Assembly (NCBI RefSeq): GCF_036324505.1
Contig: NC_086370.1
Coordinates: forward strand, 2,235,953 to 2,299,952
Length of the DNA: 64,000 nt
Source: Eleginops maclovinus
Lineage: Eukaryota; Chordata; Actinopteri; Perciformes; Eleginopidae
Direction of reading: 5' to 3'
Shown: piece after piece, positions 11,050 through 23,889 of the stretch
How positions within the stretch are numbered: the stretch's first letter is position 1
How the letters are laid out: the number at the start of each line of letters is the position of its first letter
Notes under the pieces: model-generated
What the model was told of the DNA's origin: nothing
Database searches by the model: none
Seen by the model: the letters and a program-made list of their open reading frames with translations, nothing else
Made by a program: the position numbers and the translations under genes

Positions 11050-11736
11050 TTCACAGTGATGATTTTTTTACGGAATGTTTAATGTTTAATGTTCTAGAAA
11101 GCGGGATTTATCCTTAAGGTAGCAATATAGCAATATCGAACATACGCTCAAGGTAAGAAAACAAACACATGCTCGTAATCAGTTAACTTTCAAATTTATT
11201 TTTACAATACAATGTATGTGTGTGGTAGGATCAGTACATCCAAAGTTGACCATAATCAAATAAAAAAGTTCGATTGTAATGTCCTTTCAGAGTCCTCCTT
11301 AAGAGCTTTCTTCTTCTTCTCTTTTAACGGCGGTTGGCACCTTAAGAGCGTTGTTGATGTTCTGTGGACAGGTACCACAAAGCGTATTCTTCGGTCGTAA
11401 CCAGTCGTGAGTTCTTCATTGACCAATCGGCTTTCATTAGCCAGATGCTAGCAGAACCTGGGTCGCAACTGCCCAACCTGTAAGAAAACAAAAGGCTATG
11501 ACCCCCAGATTATTCCACTTTTGACGAAAAATCCCTGTCGCCCTCTCGGAAACCACAGTAGTATTTTGGATTTTGTAGACGATATGCTAGGAGAATGATG
11601 TAGCTAGCCGCCTAGCTCCATAGGGGTCCATGTATTCTGCACTCGCCCGCGATCGCCCCCTAGGTGAACTGCAGCCAAATTCGGTACAATGGGGGTGAAT
11701 AGAGAGTGAAGGGGCTTTCCGTAGACGGGCTTTGGT

Positions 11737-14700
11737 ATGAGTAAAGTCTCAGAAGATGCCGACGAGGACTACGCGTTCGCGGTGAGAGACGGGGGGAGCA
11801 GACGGCAGCCGGCGCGCAGCATCCAGGAGAGGGGCCTTATGGTGGACACGGGAGCTACATCTCATGTCATCACTGACATAACCCTCTTCAAGAGTTTCGA
11901 CAGCGCGTTCAGGCCAGAAACGCACCATGTCGAGCTGGCAGACGGCACCCGGTGCAGCGGGATTGCGCAGCGGAGGGGAAATGCTGAGGTTTCCCTCATC
12001 GACAGCAGAGGACAGCGGCACAAGGCGACGCTGAGAGACGCTTTGTATGTACCGTCATATCCACAGAGCATCTTCTCAGTGAAGGCGGCGACTACGAGTG
12101 GAGCTACGGTTGTCTTCAAAGAAGATAAAGACGTCCTGATAACCAGAGACGGTACCAGGTTTAACATTCATGTGTATGGAAAGCTGTATTATTTGCACAT
12201 TGAAACTGAATCTAATGATAAGTGTAATGCATGTCACGACATACAGACATGGCATGAGGTATTAGGTCATTGTAACTATGACGATATTCTTAAGTTGCAG
12301 AATGCTGTTGTAGGTATGCAGATCAAGGGCAAAATGGGTAGGCCCGAACAAGAGTGTGAGGTGTGTATTCAAGGAAAGTTTGCCCAAACCAGAAATAGGG
12401 ATCCTGATGCCAGAGCAAAGGCTCCCTTACAAATGGTTCACACTGATCTTGCAGGTCCTGTAGCAACAGAGTCAAGAGATGGTTTCAAATATGTGCAATC
12501 ATTTACTGATGATTACTCAAGCGCAGTGTTTGTTTATTTTCTAAAGAAGAAAAGTGACGCAGTGCAGGCTACGGAAAAGTTCCTAGCAGACATATCCCCT
12601 TATGGGAAGGTGAGGTGCATCAGATCCGACAACGGAACAGAGTTCACGTGCAGTGATTTCCAAGCAGTGTTAAGGAAAAATCAGATCAGACATGAAACGT
12701 CAGCTCCATACTCCCCACACCAAAATGGAACAGCAGAGAGAGGGTGGCGTACTCTTTTTGAGATGGGCAGGTGTATGTTGGTTGAAAGTGCGCTGCCAAA
12801 GCAGCTATGGCCCTATGCCGTACAAACAGCAGCAATGGTACAGAACAGATGTTTTAGCAGGCGTACAGGGCAGACTCCTTATGAGCTGCTAACAGACAAA
12901 AAGCCAAATATATCCAAAATGCAAAAGTTTGGATCTGTATGTTACACGTACAAACAGAACAAGGGGAAGCTCGATTCCAGATGTGATCAGGGGCATTTTG
13001 TAGGTCATGACAAGAACAGCCCAGCGTATTTGGTGTATCATCCAGATACAAACAAAGTACAAAAACACAGACTAGTGAAGTTTGTGAGCAAGTCAGCTGT
13101 GGAGAAACAAACACAGACAGGTGAGCCAGATCCAAATGATGGCTATGACAGTGTGAGACCCAGGACTAGTGAAACCACGCAGGGGGTCGGTAGGAGTACA
13201 GAAAATGCTCCAGAGCCAAGTGTACGGAGTAAAAGTGCTCATAGTGATAGTCCAGGTACAGAAGTGAGGTCTACTGACCATGATCAAACACAACAGAGTG
13301 GTGAACCAGAGAGTAGAAGGTATCCGATCAGAGAGAGAAAGATGCCAAGTCACTTGGATGACTTCATTACTGAAAACCGTGTAAGTGATGCGGTAAATAT
13401 CACAGTAGACTACTGCTGTAGAATGGTGTGTGGCATTCCACAAACATTTGGGGAGGCAATGGGGTCAGCTAACTCCAAAGAATGGGTAAAAGCCATGGAT
13501 GAGGAAATCCAGTCTTTAAAAGAGAACAAGACCTTTACCCCGACAACACTGCCAATAGGCAAGAAAACAGTGGGGGGTAGATGGGTTTACGCTATCAAGA
13601 CTGATGTAGATGGAAGAGACAAATACAAAGCACGGTTTGTGGCCAAGGGTTACAGCCAGAGAATGGGCGTAGACTATGGGGAGACGTTTTCACCCACGGC
13701 AGACATGACAAGTGTAAGGGTGGTGCTACAGAAAGCTGCACAGGAGAGTTTACTCCTGCACCAAATGGACGTGAAAACCGCGTACTTGCACGCTCCCATA
13801 GACTATGAGATCTACATCTATCCACCAGAGGGTTATGAAGAGAAAGAGGGTATAGTTTACAAGCTAGAGAAATCCCTTTACGGTCTTAAACAGTCCGGCC
13901 GAAATTGGAACAGGGTTTTGCACAATTGTTTAACTGAGGATGGTTTCACACAAAACCCAGCCGACCACTGTGTTTATGCCAAAGAGTCAAAAGAAGGGAA
14001 AGTGATCATAATCACATGGGTTGATGACTTGATCATTGCAGCAAGCAATGAAGAGAGACTGAAAGAGGTGAAAGAGATGCTCGCAGAAAAGTTTAAGATG
14101 AAAGATTTAGGCAAACTCAAACATTTTCTGGGTATTGATTTCAGTCAATCAGATGGGTGTGTAAAGATGTCACAGGAAAGGTACACTTACAAAATACTAC
14201 AGCGTTTTAATATGCAAGACTGTAGGACCAGAGAAACACCCTGTGAGCAGAAGCTCGAGTATACTGAGGATGCAGTAAAGATGGAGGATGTCAGGTTGTA
14301 CAGGGAGGCTGTAGGCAGTCTTATATACCTGACTACTTGTACCAGACCCGATTTAAGCTTTATAGTGAGCAGGTTATCGCAGTACTTTGCAGAGCCTACA
14401 GAGGAGCAGTGGGTCACTGTGAAGCATGTACTAAGGTATCTCAAAGGCACTGCAGAGAAAGGGTTAACCTTTAGGAGAAACGACTGTGAGAAGCTAGGTA
14501 TACAAGCCTATAGTGATGCTGACTGGGCGGCTGATACCAGTGACAGACGCAGTACCACAGGATACTGTGTGAGCCTTAGTCAGAACAGCTCTCTAGTCTC
14601 GTGGAAGACTAGAAAACAGCCTACAGTCGCGCTATCCACCTGCGAGGCAGAATACATGGCGCTTGCTTCAACCATACAGGAGTGTCTATACCTGGAGCAG

Positions 14701-14967
14701 TTACTGGGGGGTATAGATAATTACAATTACACACAAACTGTAGTACATGAAGACAATCAGGGGACAATCGCTCTTGCCAAAAATCCTGTAAACAGACAAA
14801 GGTGTAAACACTTTGACATAAAGTACCACTTTATCAGGTCAACTGTGATTGAGGGACGGGTGATTTTGGTGTATTGTTCAACTGATAACATGGTTGCTGA
14901 TGTAATGACCAAACCTGTAAATAAGTTGAAACTGAAGAGGTTTGCAAGTGCTCTTTTTGGAGATTGA
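11737..14967 (+). CDS. pol: copia Pol polyprotein (protease-integrase-RT-RNase H)
   Basis: One uninterrupted 1076-codon frame. The aspartic protease motif DTGA is at residues 37-40. The integrase has the HHCC finger (WHEVLGHC ~170, CEVC ~206), DLAGP ~234, DNGTEF ~297 and HQNGTAERG ~328, i.e. the D,D,E triad. Reverse transcriptase has MDVKTAYLHAP ~676, YGLKQSGRNW and WVDD ~761, the copia version of the YxDD site. RNase H has YSDADWA ~926 and CEAEYMAL. The order PR-IN-RT-RH is diagnostic of Ty1/copia. The ATG at 11737 lies within the target duplication of the 2.9-kb insertion, so it is the first Met after the break rather than a native start. The frame shows no internal decay, in contrast to gag. 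Confidence 0.93.
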   Translation: MSKVSEDADEDYAFAVRDGGSRRQPARSIQERGLMVDTGATSHVITDITLFKSFDSAFRPETHHVELADGTRCSGIAQRRGNAEVSLIDSRGQRHKATLRDALYVPSYPQSIFSVKAATTSGATVVFKEDKDVLITRDGTRFNIHVYGKLYYLHIETESNDKCNACHDIQTWHEVLGHCNYDDILKLQNAVVGMQIKGKMGRPEQECEVCIQGKFAQTRNRDPDARAKAPLQMVHTDLAGPVATESRDGFKYVQSFTDDYSSAVFVYFLKKKSDAVQATEKFLADISPYGKVRCIRSDNGTEFTCSDFQAVLRKNQIRHETSAPYSPHQNGTAERGWRTLFEMGRCMLVESALPKQLWPYAVQTAAMVQNRCFSRRTGQTPYELLTDKKPNISKMQKFGSVCYTYKQNKGKLDSRCDQGHFVGHDKNSPAYLVYHPDTNKVQKHRLVKFVSKSAVEKQTQTGEPDPNDGYDSVRPRTSETTQGVGRSTENAPEPSVRSKSAHSDSPGTEVRSTDHDQTQQSGEPESRRYPIRERKMPSHLDDFITENRVSDAVNITVDYCCRMVCGIPQTFGEAMGSANSKEWVKAMDEEIQSLKENKTFTPTTLPIGKKTVGGRWVYAIKTDVDGRDKYKARFVAKGYSQRMGVDYGETFSPTADMTSVRVVLQKAAQESLLLHQMDVKTAYLHAPIDYEIYIYPPEGYEEKEGIVYKLEKSLYGLKQSGRNWNRVLHNCLTEDGFTQNPADHCVYAKESKEGKVIIITWVDDLIIAASNEERLKEVKEMLAEKFKMKDLGKLKHFLGIDFSQSDGCVKMSQERYTYKILQRFNMQDCRTRETPCEQKLEYTEDAVKMEDVRLYREAVGSLIYLTTCTRPDLSFIVSRLSQYFAEPTEEQWVTVKHVLRYLKGTAEKGLTFRRNDCEKLGIQAYSDADWAADTSDRRSTTGYCVSLSQNSSLVSWKTRKQPTVALSTCEAEYMALASTIQECLYLEQLLGGIDNYNYTQTVVHEDNQGTIALAKNPVNRQRCKHFDIKYHFIRSTVIEGRVILVYCSTDNMVADVMTKPVNKLKLKRFASALFGD

Positions 14968-15029
14968 TATGTGTATGACAGAGGTCCACATTCATTCTAT
15001 TTTTATTTTTGCTTGAAGTATAGCAACCT

Positions 15030-15044
15030 GAGTACAAGTGGGGG
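15030..15044 (+). promoter_or_regulatory. Polypurine tract of copia
   Basis: GTACAAGTGGGGG immediately precedes the 3' LTR. This is the usual position for the plus-strand primer of reverse transcription. Confidence 0.6.
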
Positions 15045-15316
15045 TGTTGAGATGTTCATTATTACTGTATGTACTCAGTTCTATGTAATGCTGTATATAT
15101 GTTTATGCCACTAGATGGCGATATGGTACAGACTATAAAAGGGTGAACTGAGCTATGCTAGTTCAGTGTGCATAGTAGATGGTGAAGCTCTGACCGTGAG
15201 TATGATGCGTCAGAGCAGCCTGGAATAAATAAGCCAAAGGCTAAAGATAATTCATTCTCCGTCTCCTTTTCTAAGAATGCAACGTTAGCTGTGCGACAGT
15301 GCACTACAGCTCAACA
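15045..15316 (+). repeat. 3' LTR of the copia element
   Basis: It is 272 bp and identical to 7632-7903 except for one G-to-A difference. It is followed by the duplicated target CATTA. Confidence 0.95.
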
Positions 15317-15554
15317 CATTATATGTATTATATATACAACAACTTGTATTTTCTGACACTTTGTGAGTCTATTTACACACCGGGGACACATATTTATGTA
15401 AAAAAGACAGCAAAAGGAGCATTTTCTATAATAAGGGACCTTTAAATCACATCCATACAAAATAAGGGTGTGTGTCTCACCAAGGCGTTTTTTCCTGGGC
15501 CGGCGTTTTTGTTTTTTTGAATGGTTTTCAATGGGGGCGTTTTTTATTAAATCC

Positions 15555-15597
15555 GCCATATAATATATATATTATGATATATATAAATATATATATA

Positions 15598-15636
<39 letters not shown>

Positions 15637-15660
15637 CTATAGATAGATATAGGTATAGAT
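15555..15660. repeat. (AT)n microsatellite with ATAG variants
   Basis: Nearly pure TA dinucleotides at 15560-15634 decay into ATAGATATAGG words. It lies inside the Harbinger-like element. Confidence 0.85.
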
Positions 15661-16171
15661 ATAAATGTATTTATTTATTTAGTTGGTAGGGACAGGGCTC
15701 ATTGATTAACAGACAAATTGCAGTAAATAAGCCAGAGTTAGCTGCTATGCTATTTTCCTTCTGTTGTCCCTAGCCAGATCTTAAAAGGCACCCTAAGATA
15801 TAAAAATACATAAACTGATAACAAATCAAACTATAATTAAAAAAAGACATAAACACACCCTCAAACAGACACAGACAATGCACGCCTCTCACTACACCCT
15901 CCACATAAAAGTTACAGCATACAGTAGGTTACAGTATGAATAAAGAAAGGAGGGAAAGAGAAGCATAACATTACATGGCTTTAAGCATTTGGTATGTGGT
16001 TACAGATATGATGTTCCCTAATCCAAAATTTGGTTTTGCTTTTTGAAAGTTGTAAGGCTGTTACACTCCCTTAATTCATTGGGCAGACCATTCCAATAAT
16101 TGGTGGCTCTAATTGAGAAGGCTGTGTGTCCAAACTTGCTTTGTCTGTACTGCACAAGTCCCCTCTGGCGG

Positions 16172-16985
16172 CTACTGTCTGGTTACTCTATTGACATTAT
16201 CTTTCTCTTTTATGAATTGGTGCTGTGGGGGTGGAGCAATCCCATGAAGTACCTTAAAGATGAGACAGTTATCAGAGAATTGTATAAAGTTTTCAAAGTT
16301 AAACAAGTTATGCTTTTTCACTATAAGACAATGGTGATAACTATTTGCCTTACGGTCCAGTGTTTTTAGTGCTTGCTTATAGAGAGATTCAATTGGTTGC
16401 AAAGTTGTTTTATTAGCTTGCGACCAGCTAGTTAAGCAGTGAGAAAAGTGAGAGAAGAGCATTGCATGCAAGAAGAGCTTTGCAGCCTTCATTGGCAGGT
16501 ATGGTCTTATGTGCCTAAAATTTGCCAGGTTAAATTTGACAGTATCGCCACCTTTTTTGAATGCTTTTGAAATGAGAGTTGTGAGTTTAGGATGATTCCT
16601 AAATATTTGAAGTCAGGCACCACTCTGATCTTCTCTTGTTTAACTAGGACAGCAGGGTTATGAGACACAGTAGATTGTTTTGAAAAATACATACAAACAG
16701 TTTTGCTTATGTTCAGGTGTAAGCATGAATGGTTAGCCAGTTGGATACATGGCCCATGGCTTCAGTCAGTTGGTGTGCGGCTTGTTGTTTATTTTTAGCA
16801 TGCACATAGAGGACAGTGTCATCTGCATTCATTTGTATGTGCACTGATGGACAGACTGTGGGCAGGTCATTGATGTATAGACTGAACAAAAGAGGGCCCA
16901 GTATAGATCCTTGAGGGACACCTATTTTACAGTTTAGGTATGTAGACCGAGTGTTATGTACTTTGCTTTCTGTCTCTTTTTTCAT
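16172..16985 (-). pseudogene. LINE reverse-transcriptase remnant (jockey/L2/Rex1 style)
   Basis: Three minus-strand frame pieces align in order. 16985-16713 has [20 protein letters not shown] and NADDTVLY (the RT active-site segment, with the usual aromatic residue before ADD replaced by Asn). 16692-16507 has DFKYLGIILNSQLSF. 16492-16172 carries a C-terminal SLYKQALKTLDRK region. Stops and shifts separate them, so it is dead. It is 5'-truncated and embedded in the Harbinger-like element. Confidence 0.75.
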
Positions 16986-17484
16986 AAAAATAATCTTATT
17001 TTGAAATATTTACATTTATTCTTGGTAAACAAAATTTGAACAGGACCAAACAGAAAATAAAGTATTGCATTGCAATGCAAGACACGTGTTCTTAATGACA
17101 AACTGATTACAGAAAACTGACAAATTTAACAAAAATGCAGCAGTCCCATTTTTGACCTTTTTCAGGGGGGGGGGGGGTTCCATACTTCAATTGTGTCAAT
17201 GATAGATATAGATATAGAGCTAATATATAATAATAGTTAAAGAAAGTGATGAGTATAGCAATAATATATATAATATCCGCTAATTCTGAGCAAAAGTGCA
17301 CCACAAACCTGACAGCGAAATCAGAACAGCGAATATTCCGTATATATAGCAACCAAAACGCGGCGCTGAAAAAAACGCCGGCGCTGAAAAACGCCTTGGT
17401 GGACACACGGCCTAAACCAATTCCCATTTGAGTAACTGTTCCTGTTACTTCCCCTTCTTCCTATACATTTAAAGTCAGCAATTT

Positions 17485-17615
17485 AGTGTCCTATCAGCTT
17501 TTCAGCATCTCTAGTGTCCTATCAGCTTTTCAGCATCTCTAGTGTCCTATCAGCTTTTCAGCATCTCTAGTGTCCTATCAGCTAGTCTCAGCTTTTCAGC
17601 ATCTCTAGTGTCCTA
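17485..17615. repeat. 28-bp tandem repeat, about 4.5 copies
   Basis: The unit AGTGTCCTATCAGCTTTTCA plus GCATCTCT is repeated perfectly three times, then once with a 10-base insert (AGTCTCAGCT), then a partial copy. There is almost no divergence between copies, so the duplication is recent. Confidence 0.9.
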
Positions 17616-18564
17616 CTTTGAATACTTTGGTTCAACTCTGTTGGTTGACTGTTGATTACATTTGCTTTTTCTAGTAAATTAAATGAGCTGCTTCGAGGCA
17701 TGATTTAGGGATTTTAGTTGTTTTTCTACTACAAAAAGGTTATTTTGTGTGAATACAGCTCATGATGATAACAAGATTGGATCAAATGCTATCAATTCTC
17801 ACTATTAAAATAGTCCAACTGTAGATTTTTTTATAGAAAAATCTTGAAAATCTTGATCAGGATTTGGTCATTTGACACACATTTATATCATTTGAAATAT
17901 GAATTATCTTTCAGAAACTTTGGGATATTAAATTATGATATCAAATAAAGATTGTCACAATGAAAAAGATAAATATCAAGGCCGTTTTGGGGGAAAAAAT
18001 ACTGAACCTAGAGCCTTAAAACATGTGATGGGGGCTGATATGGCCCCCCCAGCAGGTGATCTGGACATGTTAGAGTAAAATGAGGCAAACTAAAGTACAC
18101 AGTAGTGGAATGTAACTATTGGTCGAATACTGAACGTTCATGTAATTATGAGCAATGTGTTGAGTTTAACATTTTTATTCTGTTTATCAAAGGAAAATGC
18201 AGTACTTAAAATAACTTTATTTGACAGTTTGAGGAGAGACACATTAGAGCATCAAATTAGAGCATACACTTAAACCTCTAAAATCCTTCTCTGTGCTGTC
18301 TAACATGTCGGTGTGGAGCATCTTATTCAGACTGTGTCTTAAACTGTCTGCAAACGCCACTGACAGTGGATCATTGCAAGAAAAATAAAACAGGTTAGGA
18401 ATCTTTGCAGCTGAAAAACCCAGCTATGACCATTTGGTAAGGATGGAGTCATTGTGTGTCTTTCTCCACAATGATCAGCTTCTGACCCCATCTAGTGGTC
18501 TTCAGTGTTAGGCCTCTCACATGTGCTGCCTGTTTACCAGAAACACGGCACATTGCTTATATAT
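17616..18564. other. No gene seen
   Basis: AT-rich intergenic sequence without recognisable coding or repeat structure. Confidence 0.4.
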
Positions 18565-18788
18565 CCAGCTCTGGAAAAAATAAAGAGACCACTGCAGTAT
18601 TATCAGTTTCTCTGGTTTTAATATTTATTGGTATGTGTTTGAGTAAAATTATTATTTTTAAATGTTATTCTACAAACTACTGACAACATTTCTCTGTGTT
18701 GGAATGGACGCTGGAATGGCTGCCATACGTGTAGAGATTTGAGATTCAACAAACATTTGGGGTGGTCTCTTAAATTTCCAGAGTAGTA
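18565..18788 (+). mobile_element. MITE copy 1 (CAGCTCCGG...GAGACCACT family)
   Basis: The left end CCAGCTCTGGAAAAAATAAA then GAGACCACT pairs with the right end GTGGTCTCTTAAATTTCCAG. The interior word GACAACATTTCTCTGTGTTG recurs in the copies at 56207 and 58413. TA-rich flanks suggest a Tc1/mariner-derived MITE. Confidence 0.75.
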
Positions 18789-20973
<2,185 letters not shown>

Positions 20974-21059
20974 TTTCACAGCTCTCTGCAGCATCTCTTC
21001 TCCAGATAGCAGTGTGAAATCAGACATTTAAACCGACCCATGCTCCCATTCAAACCACA

Positions 21060-21400
21060 CCTGGTCAAGTTTGAAAACATGACTAGGGGATTTTAATTAG
21101 ACGCAATTAGAGGTGGCGACCAAGCGGAGAGCTGGATGCACCCCCTGCTTTTAGCCTGAAGAAAAAGGATGCTCTAATTAGGCCGGAGGCTACTTTTGTT
21201 CATGTGACCTTCTGAGACCCCACGCAAGCTGTTTAACGTCACCGCTCTAACAATTAAAGCAGGAATTCATTTGAATGAGCTGTGCATGTTGACATTAACA
21301 GACACCATTACATTCTCTGCGCTGGGATCAGTTGTCTCTGAGGCCTGAATGAACTGTGAGCGCTCAAACAGCAACAGGTGACAGAGGGACAGTGTGTTCC
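21060..21400. other. Candidate conserved non-coding element
   Basis: The block contains several homeodomain-type cores (TTTTAATTAGACGCAATTAG, CTCTAATTAGGCC, CAATTAAAGC) in a locally GC-balanced stretch that contrasts with its AT-rich surroundings. This composition is typical of vertebrate developmental enhancers. No alignment is available, so this is inference only. Confidence 0.3.
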
Positions 21401-22189
21401 TTCAAACACCAGCCCATAGAGTCCTTTCTAGAAAAATATTTAATATCAGTCTCCTTAATAAAAACTGAGATTTTTTCTGTTGCATATTTCATGTATTGCA
21501 ATTGCACAAATCAGTGAATTTGTGAGTTTTTTATAATATTTTGGCATTTATTTATCAGAATCAAAACCATAATTGGATTTATTACCAAATAGGTTTACAC
21601 AAACACATAATTTGCTTTGGTGTTAATGTCACAGAAGACACAGAAAGAACAAATAGGTAGTGTTTTTCAAGAAAGATGCAAAAACCAGAACTATTATGAA
21701 AGCTATTTAAATAACTATTCAGAAAATGACAAAGTAAAGAGAAATTCAAACTTTACACAAAATGTCATTAAGTGAGAAACTGAGTACATTTAAATTAAAT
21801 TAAATATTGTATTCAAAGTGGAGAGCTGTGCAGATTTAAAAAGAGGTAGTGTAGAGCCAAAATGTGCAATACTGTATATTAACACCCCCCAAACTTCCGC
21901 CCAGGTTTTGTTTCCCCAGGAAGCCTCTGGGCAAACAATCCCTTCTCTGTTGAACCTTCTTGAGAACTAAATCCCCTATTGTGTTATTTATTCTTTATTT
22001 TTGCTTGGGTACCCAACAACAACCCAGTGAGGACCTCCAGAACCCCTCAAAGACTCCTCTTGGACCTCCACAATGGGCACCAGCACTTTATAAAAGGACA
22101 TTCACAGTTTTTATCCTGTGACAAATAAGCTATCAACACTTTTCATACAGCCCAATTTCATATGCCATTTGTGTCACTTAGACCAAACT

Positions 22190-22510
22190 GGCCATCACAC
22201 ACAAATCATTTTCTTGGCAGCTGCTGCAGTATTTTTTAAAAGCCTGTAGGCACCCTGCTGCTGCAGCCGACCATCCTCGGGAGAAAAAAACAAGCAAAGA
22301 ATGGAATGATGGGCCTATTATAGCCTCAGATGTGAGGGGAGAGTGTCAGGAGGAGACTGCGGCTGCCCTTCATTGGCTGAAGCTGCACCTTTTCAGGATT
22401 TAGCTTCATAAAATATGTGTCCCTTTTTGCCAACCGTGAAAAGGTTTTACCTTCCTATATGGTGCCTGAGGCTTCGGCTGCAGGCCTGCTGGCTCCACAT
22501 TGGTAGTTAA
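22190..22510. other. Second candidate non-coding block
   Basis: A GC-balanced stretch with CTGCTGCAG words and paired CATTGGCTGAAGCTGC / GGCTTCGGCTGCAGG segments between AT-rich flanks. It has no open coding structure. It is listed because it is compositionally unlike its surroundings; function unknown. Confidence 0.2.
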
Positions 22511-23889
22511 GGCCTGTAAAACCTAGGATTCATGGGAATATAGTTACCAGATATTTTGTTTTCAGTGTGAAAACAGCGTCTGAGTTTCTGAAGAAGTGAA
22601 CTTGCTCTGGATTTAGCCAAGAGACAGATTTCCCAAAAAACAAAGGGACGTTTTTGATCCTCTGCATCCAAGCGGCTAACTGAGAGTGACCCGGCCTCAG
22701 CAGTGATGGTAATGTGAATGGAAACACAAGATTATAGGAAAAAGACGAGTTTAGTAAATGTTTAGAATGGATGTACTTAAGTAAAAAAAAAATCTTGCTG
22801 TTATCATTAATATCATGAACTTGTATTATTCCTTCATTATTCAAAACACGCCTAAATATGTATTTTATTAAGTACAATGCAGCTTTCTTTCCAACATATC
22901 TCATATCTCACTGGAAATACAATTACATTTATTTTAATAATAATACATTTACAATTAGCAATGCAGGTTTGAGAGGCATTAGTGTTTTTCTGAAATCTAT
23001 TTTTTGCATTTTAAGGTATATTCTGAGTTGCATCAATTATTTTGTGTATATCCTCAGTGTGCTGTAGACTATTTGTCCACAGAAATGTGTGGCAATGTTT
23101 ATATTCCATTACATTTTTGAAGGGAAATGGCCTCGGAGAGTGTTTCCCTCTGAGGGCAGCTGTAGATGAGCAGCGATAAAGTGAAGTGATATCACACAGG
23201 CAGTGTCTTTCTTTCTCTGTAATGCTGCTGTAGCTGTGTGCACATCATATACAGTGTATGGTGGACGTACCATATTGCGCTGCGGTAACGCGCACTGGAC
23301 CTTGCGTGCACTTCCCTCTGTTTGGGTCTGATAGCAATGTGGCCCGTGGTCGACCCCCGGGGGGCACTAGCACACGTTTGATCCACGAAGAAGCAATAAG
23401 ACTGTTTGACTCTATTTAGTAGAGAACATATACCGTTAGGAGTGCATTGCTTTATGCGCACTTAACATTTATTATTTTTAGAACCTATTATTTTTATTTC
23501 GATGTTCAATTGGATTTAAAATCTGAATGAGAATTGCAAAATAACGGAATATATCACATTGATGAATAATAACAATAATTAGAATACAAATACATAAATG
23601 ATAACAATAATGGACCAAGGCACATACGCCATAGCTCAATGTCAGAAAATACTCTTAATATGTCGTTTATGACAAATATATGGCAACACATGGTATAATA
23701 ATTTCAACACTTCTTGAAATCAAATGTTATAAATTCATTTTAGAACAAAGAAATGAAGAAGACGGCAGAGGGACTGTAAACGGTTAACTTTGGAGGTGAA
23801 AATGTTCAAGTGAAATACGGACACCGAGCGGAGTGAAAGCGAGCAGCAGACAGGTCTGTTCCCATGTTTAACTACAACCTGCACAGTTA

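Larger units (their letters stand above)
8836..11732. mobile_element. 2.9-kb TIR element inside copia, with 9-bp target duplication
   Basis: TGGTATGAG occurs at both borders (8827-8835 and 11733-11741). The ends form long imperfect inverted repeats: TTCACTCTC, a CACCT-GGGGGCG block, GAGTGCAGAAT/CAGTGCAGAAT and CCTATGGAG appear in order at the left end and, inverted, at the right end, over roughly 100 bp. Long TIRs with an 8-9 bp duplication suggest a Mutator-, P- or hAT-like element, but the outermost bases do not match well. It contains a hAT (9124-10232) and an unassigned minus frame (10645-11049). Confidence 0.65.
7632..15316 (+). mobile_element. Ty1/copia LTR retrotransposon with nested insertion
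   Basis: Two 272-bp LTRs (TGTTGA...TCAACA) differ at a single base, and the element is flanked by the 5-bp duplication CATTA (7627-7631 and 15317-15321). Between them lie a tRNA-iMet half-molecule PBS, a gag region with two zinc knuckles, a pol frame in copia order (protease, integrase, RT, RNase H) and a purine tract. A 2.9-kb DNA element splits gag from pol and gag has one frameshift, so this copy is non-functional despite its youth. Copia elements are uncommon in vertebrates; teleost lineages of the Zeco/Hydra and GalEa types are known. Confidence 0.95.
7253..15441. mobile_element. TTAA-flanked DNA element, outer shell of the nest
   Basis: The left end AGATCTCCTATTATGCTAT pairs with the right end ATAATAAGGGACCT (inverted, imperfect), and both are bounded by TTAA. 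This fits a Kolobok- or piggyBac-type non-autonomous element common in teleosts. Only about 500 bp belong to it: 7253-7631 and 15317-15441. The rest is the copia insertion. The left part contains a tandem duplication of a 25-bp block (GCTGCTGGCCACGCCCCTTT) at about 7432-7481. Confidence 0.65.
15466..17412. mobile_element. PIF/Harbinger-like element carrying a LINE insertion
   Basis: The left end GGGTGTGTGTC...CACCAAGGCGTTTTT and the right end AAAAACGCCTTGGTG...GACACACGGCC are inverted repeats, with GGCCGGCGTTTTT/CGCCGGCGTTTTT continuing inward. Both are flanked by TAA (15463-15465, 17413-17415), the 3-bp target type of PIF/Harbinger. No transposase is visible; the interior holds an AT microsatellite and a minus-strand LINE fragment. 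Confidence 0.6.

Noticed and set aside
11749..14450. Minus-strand frames across copia pol
   Set aside because: Shadows of the intact plus-strand pol frame.
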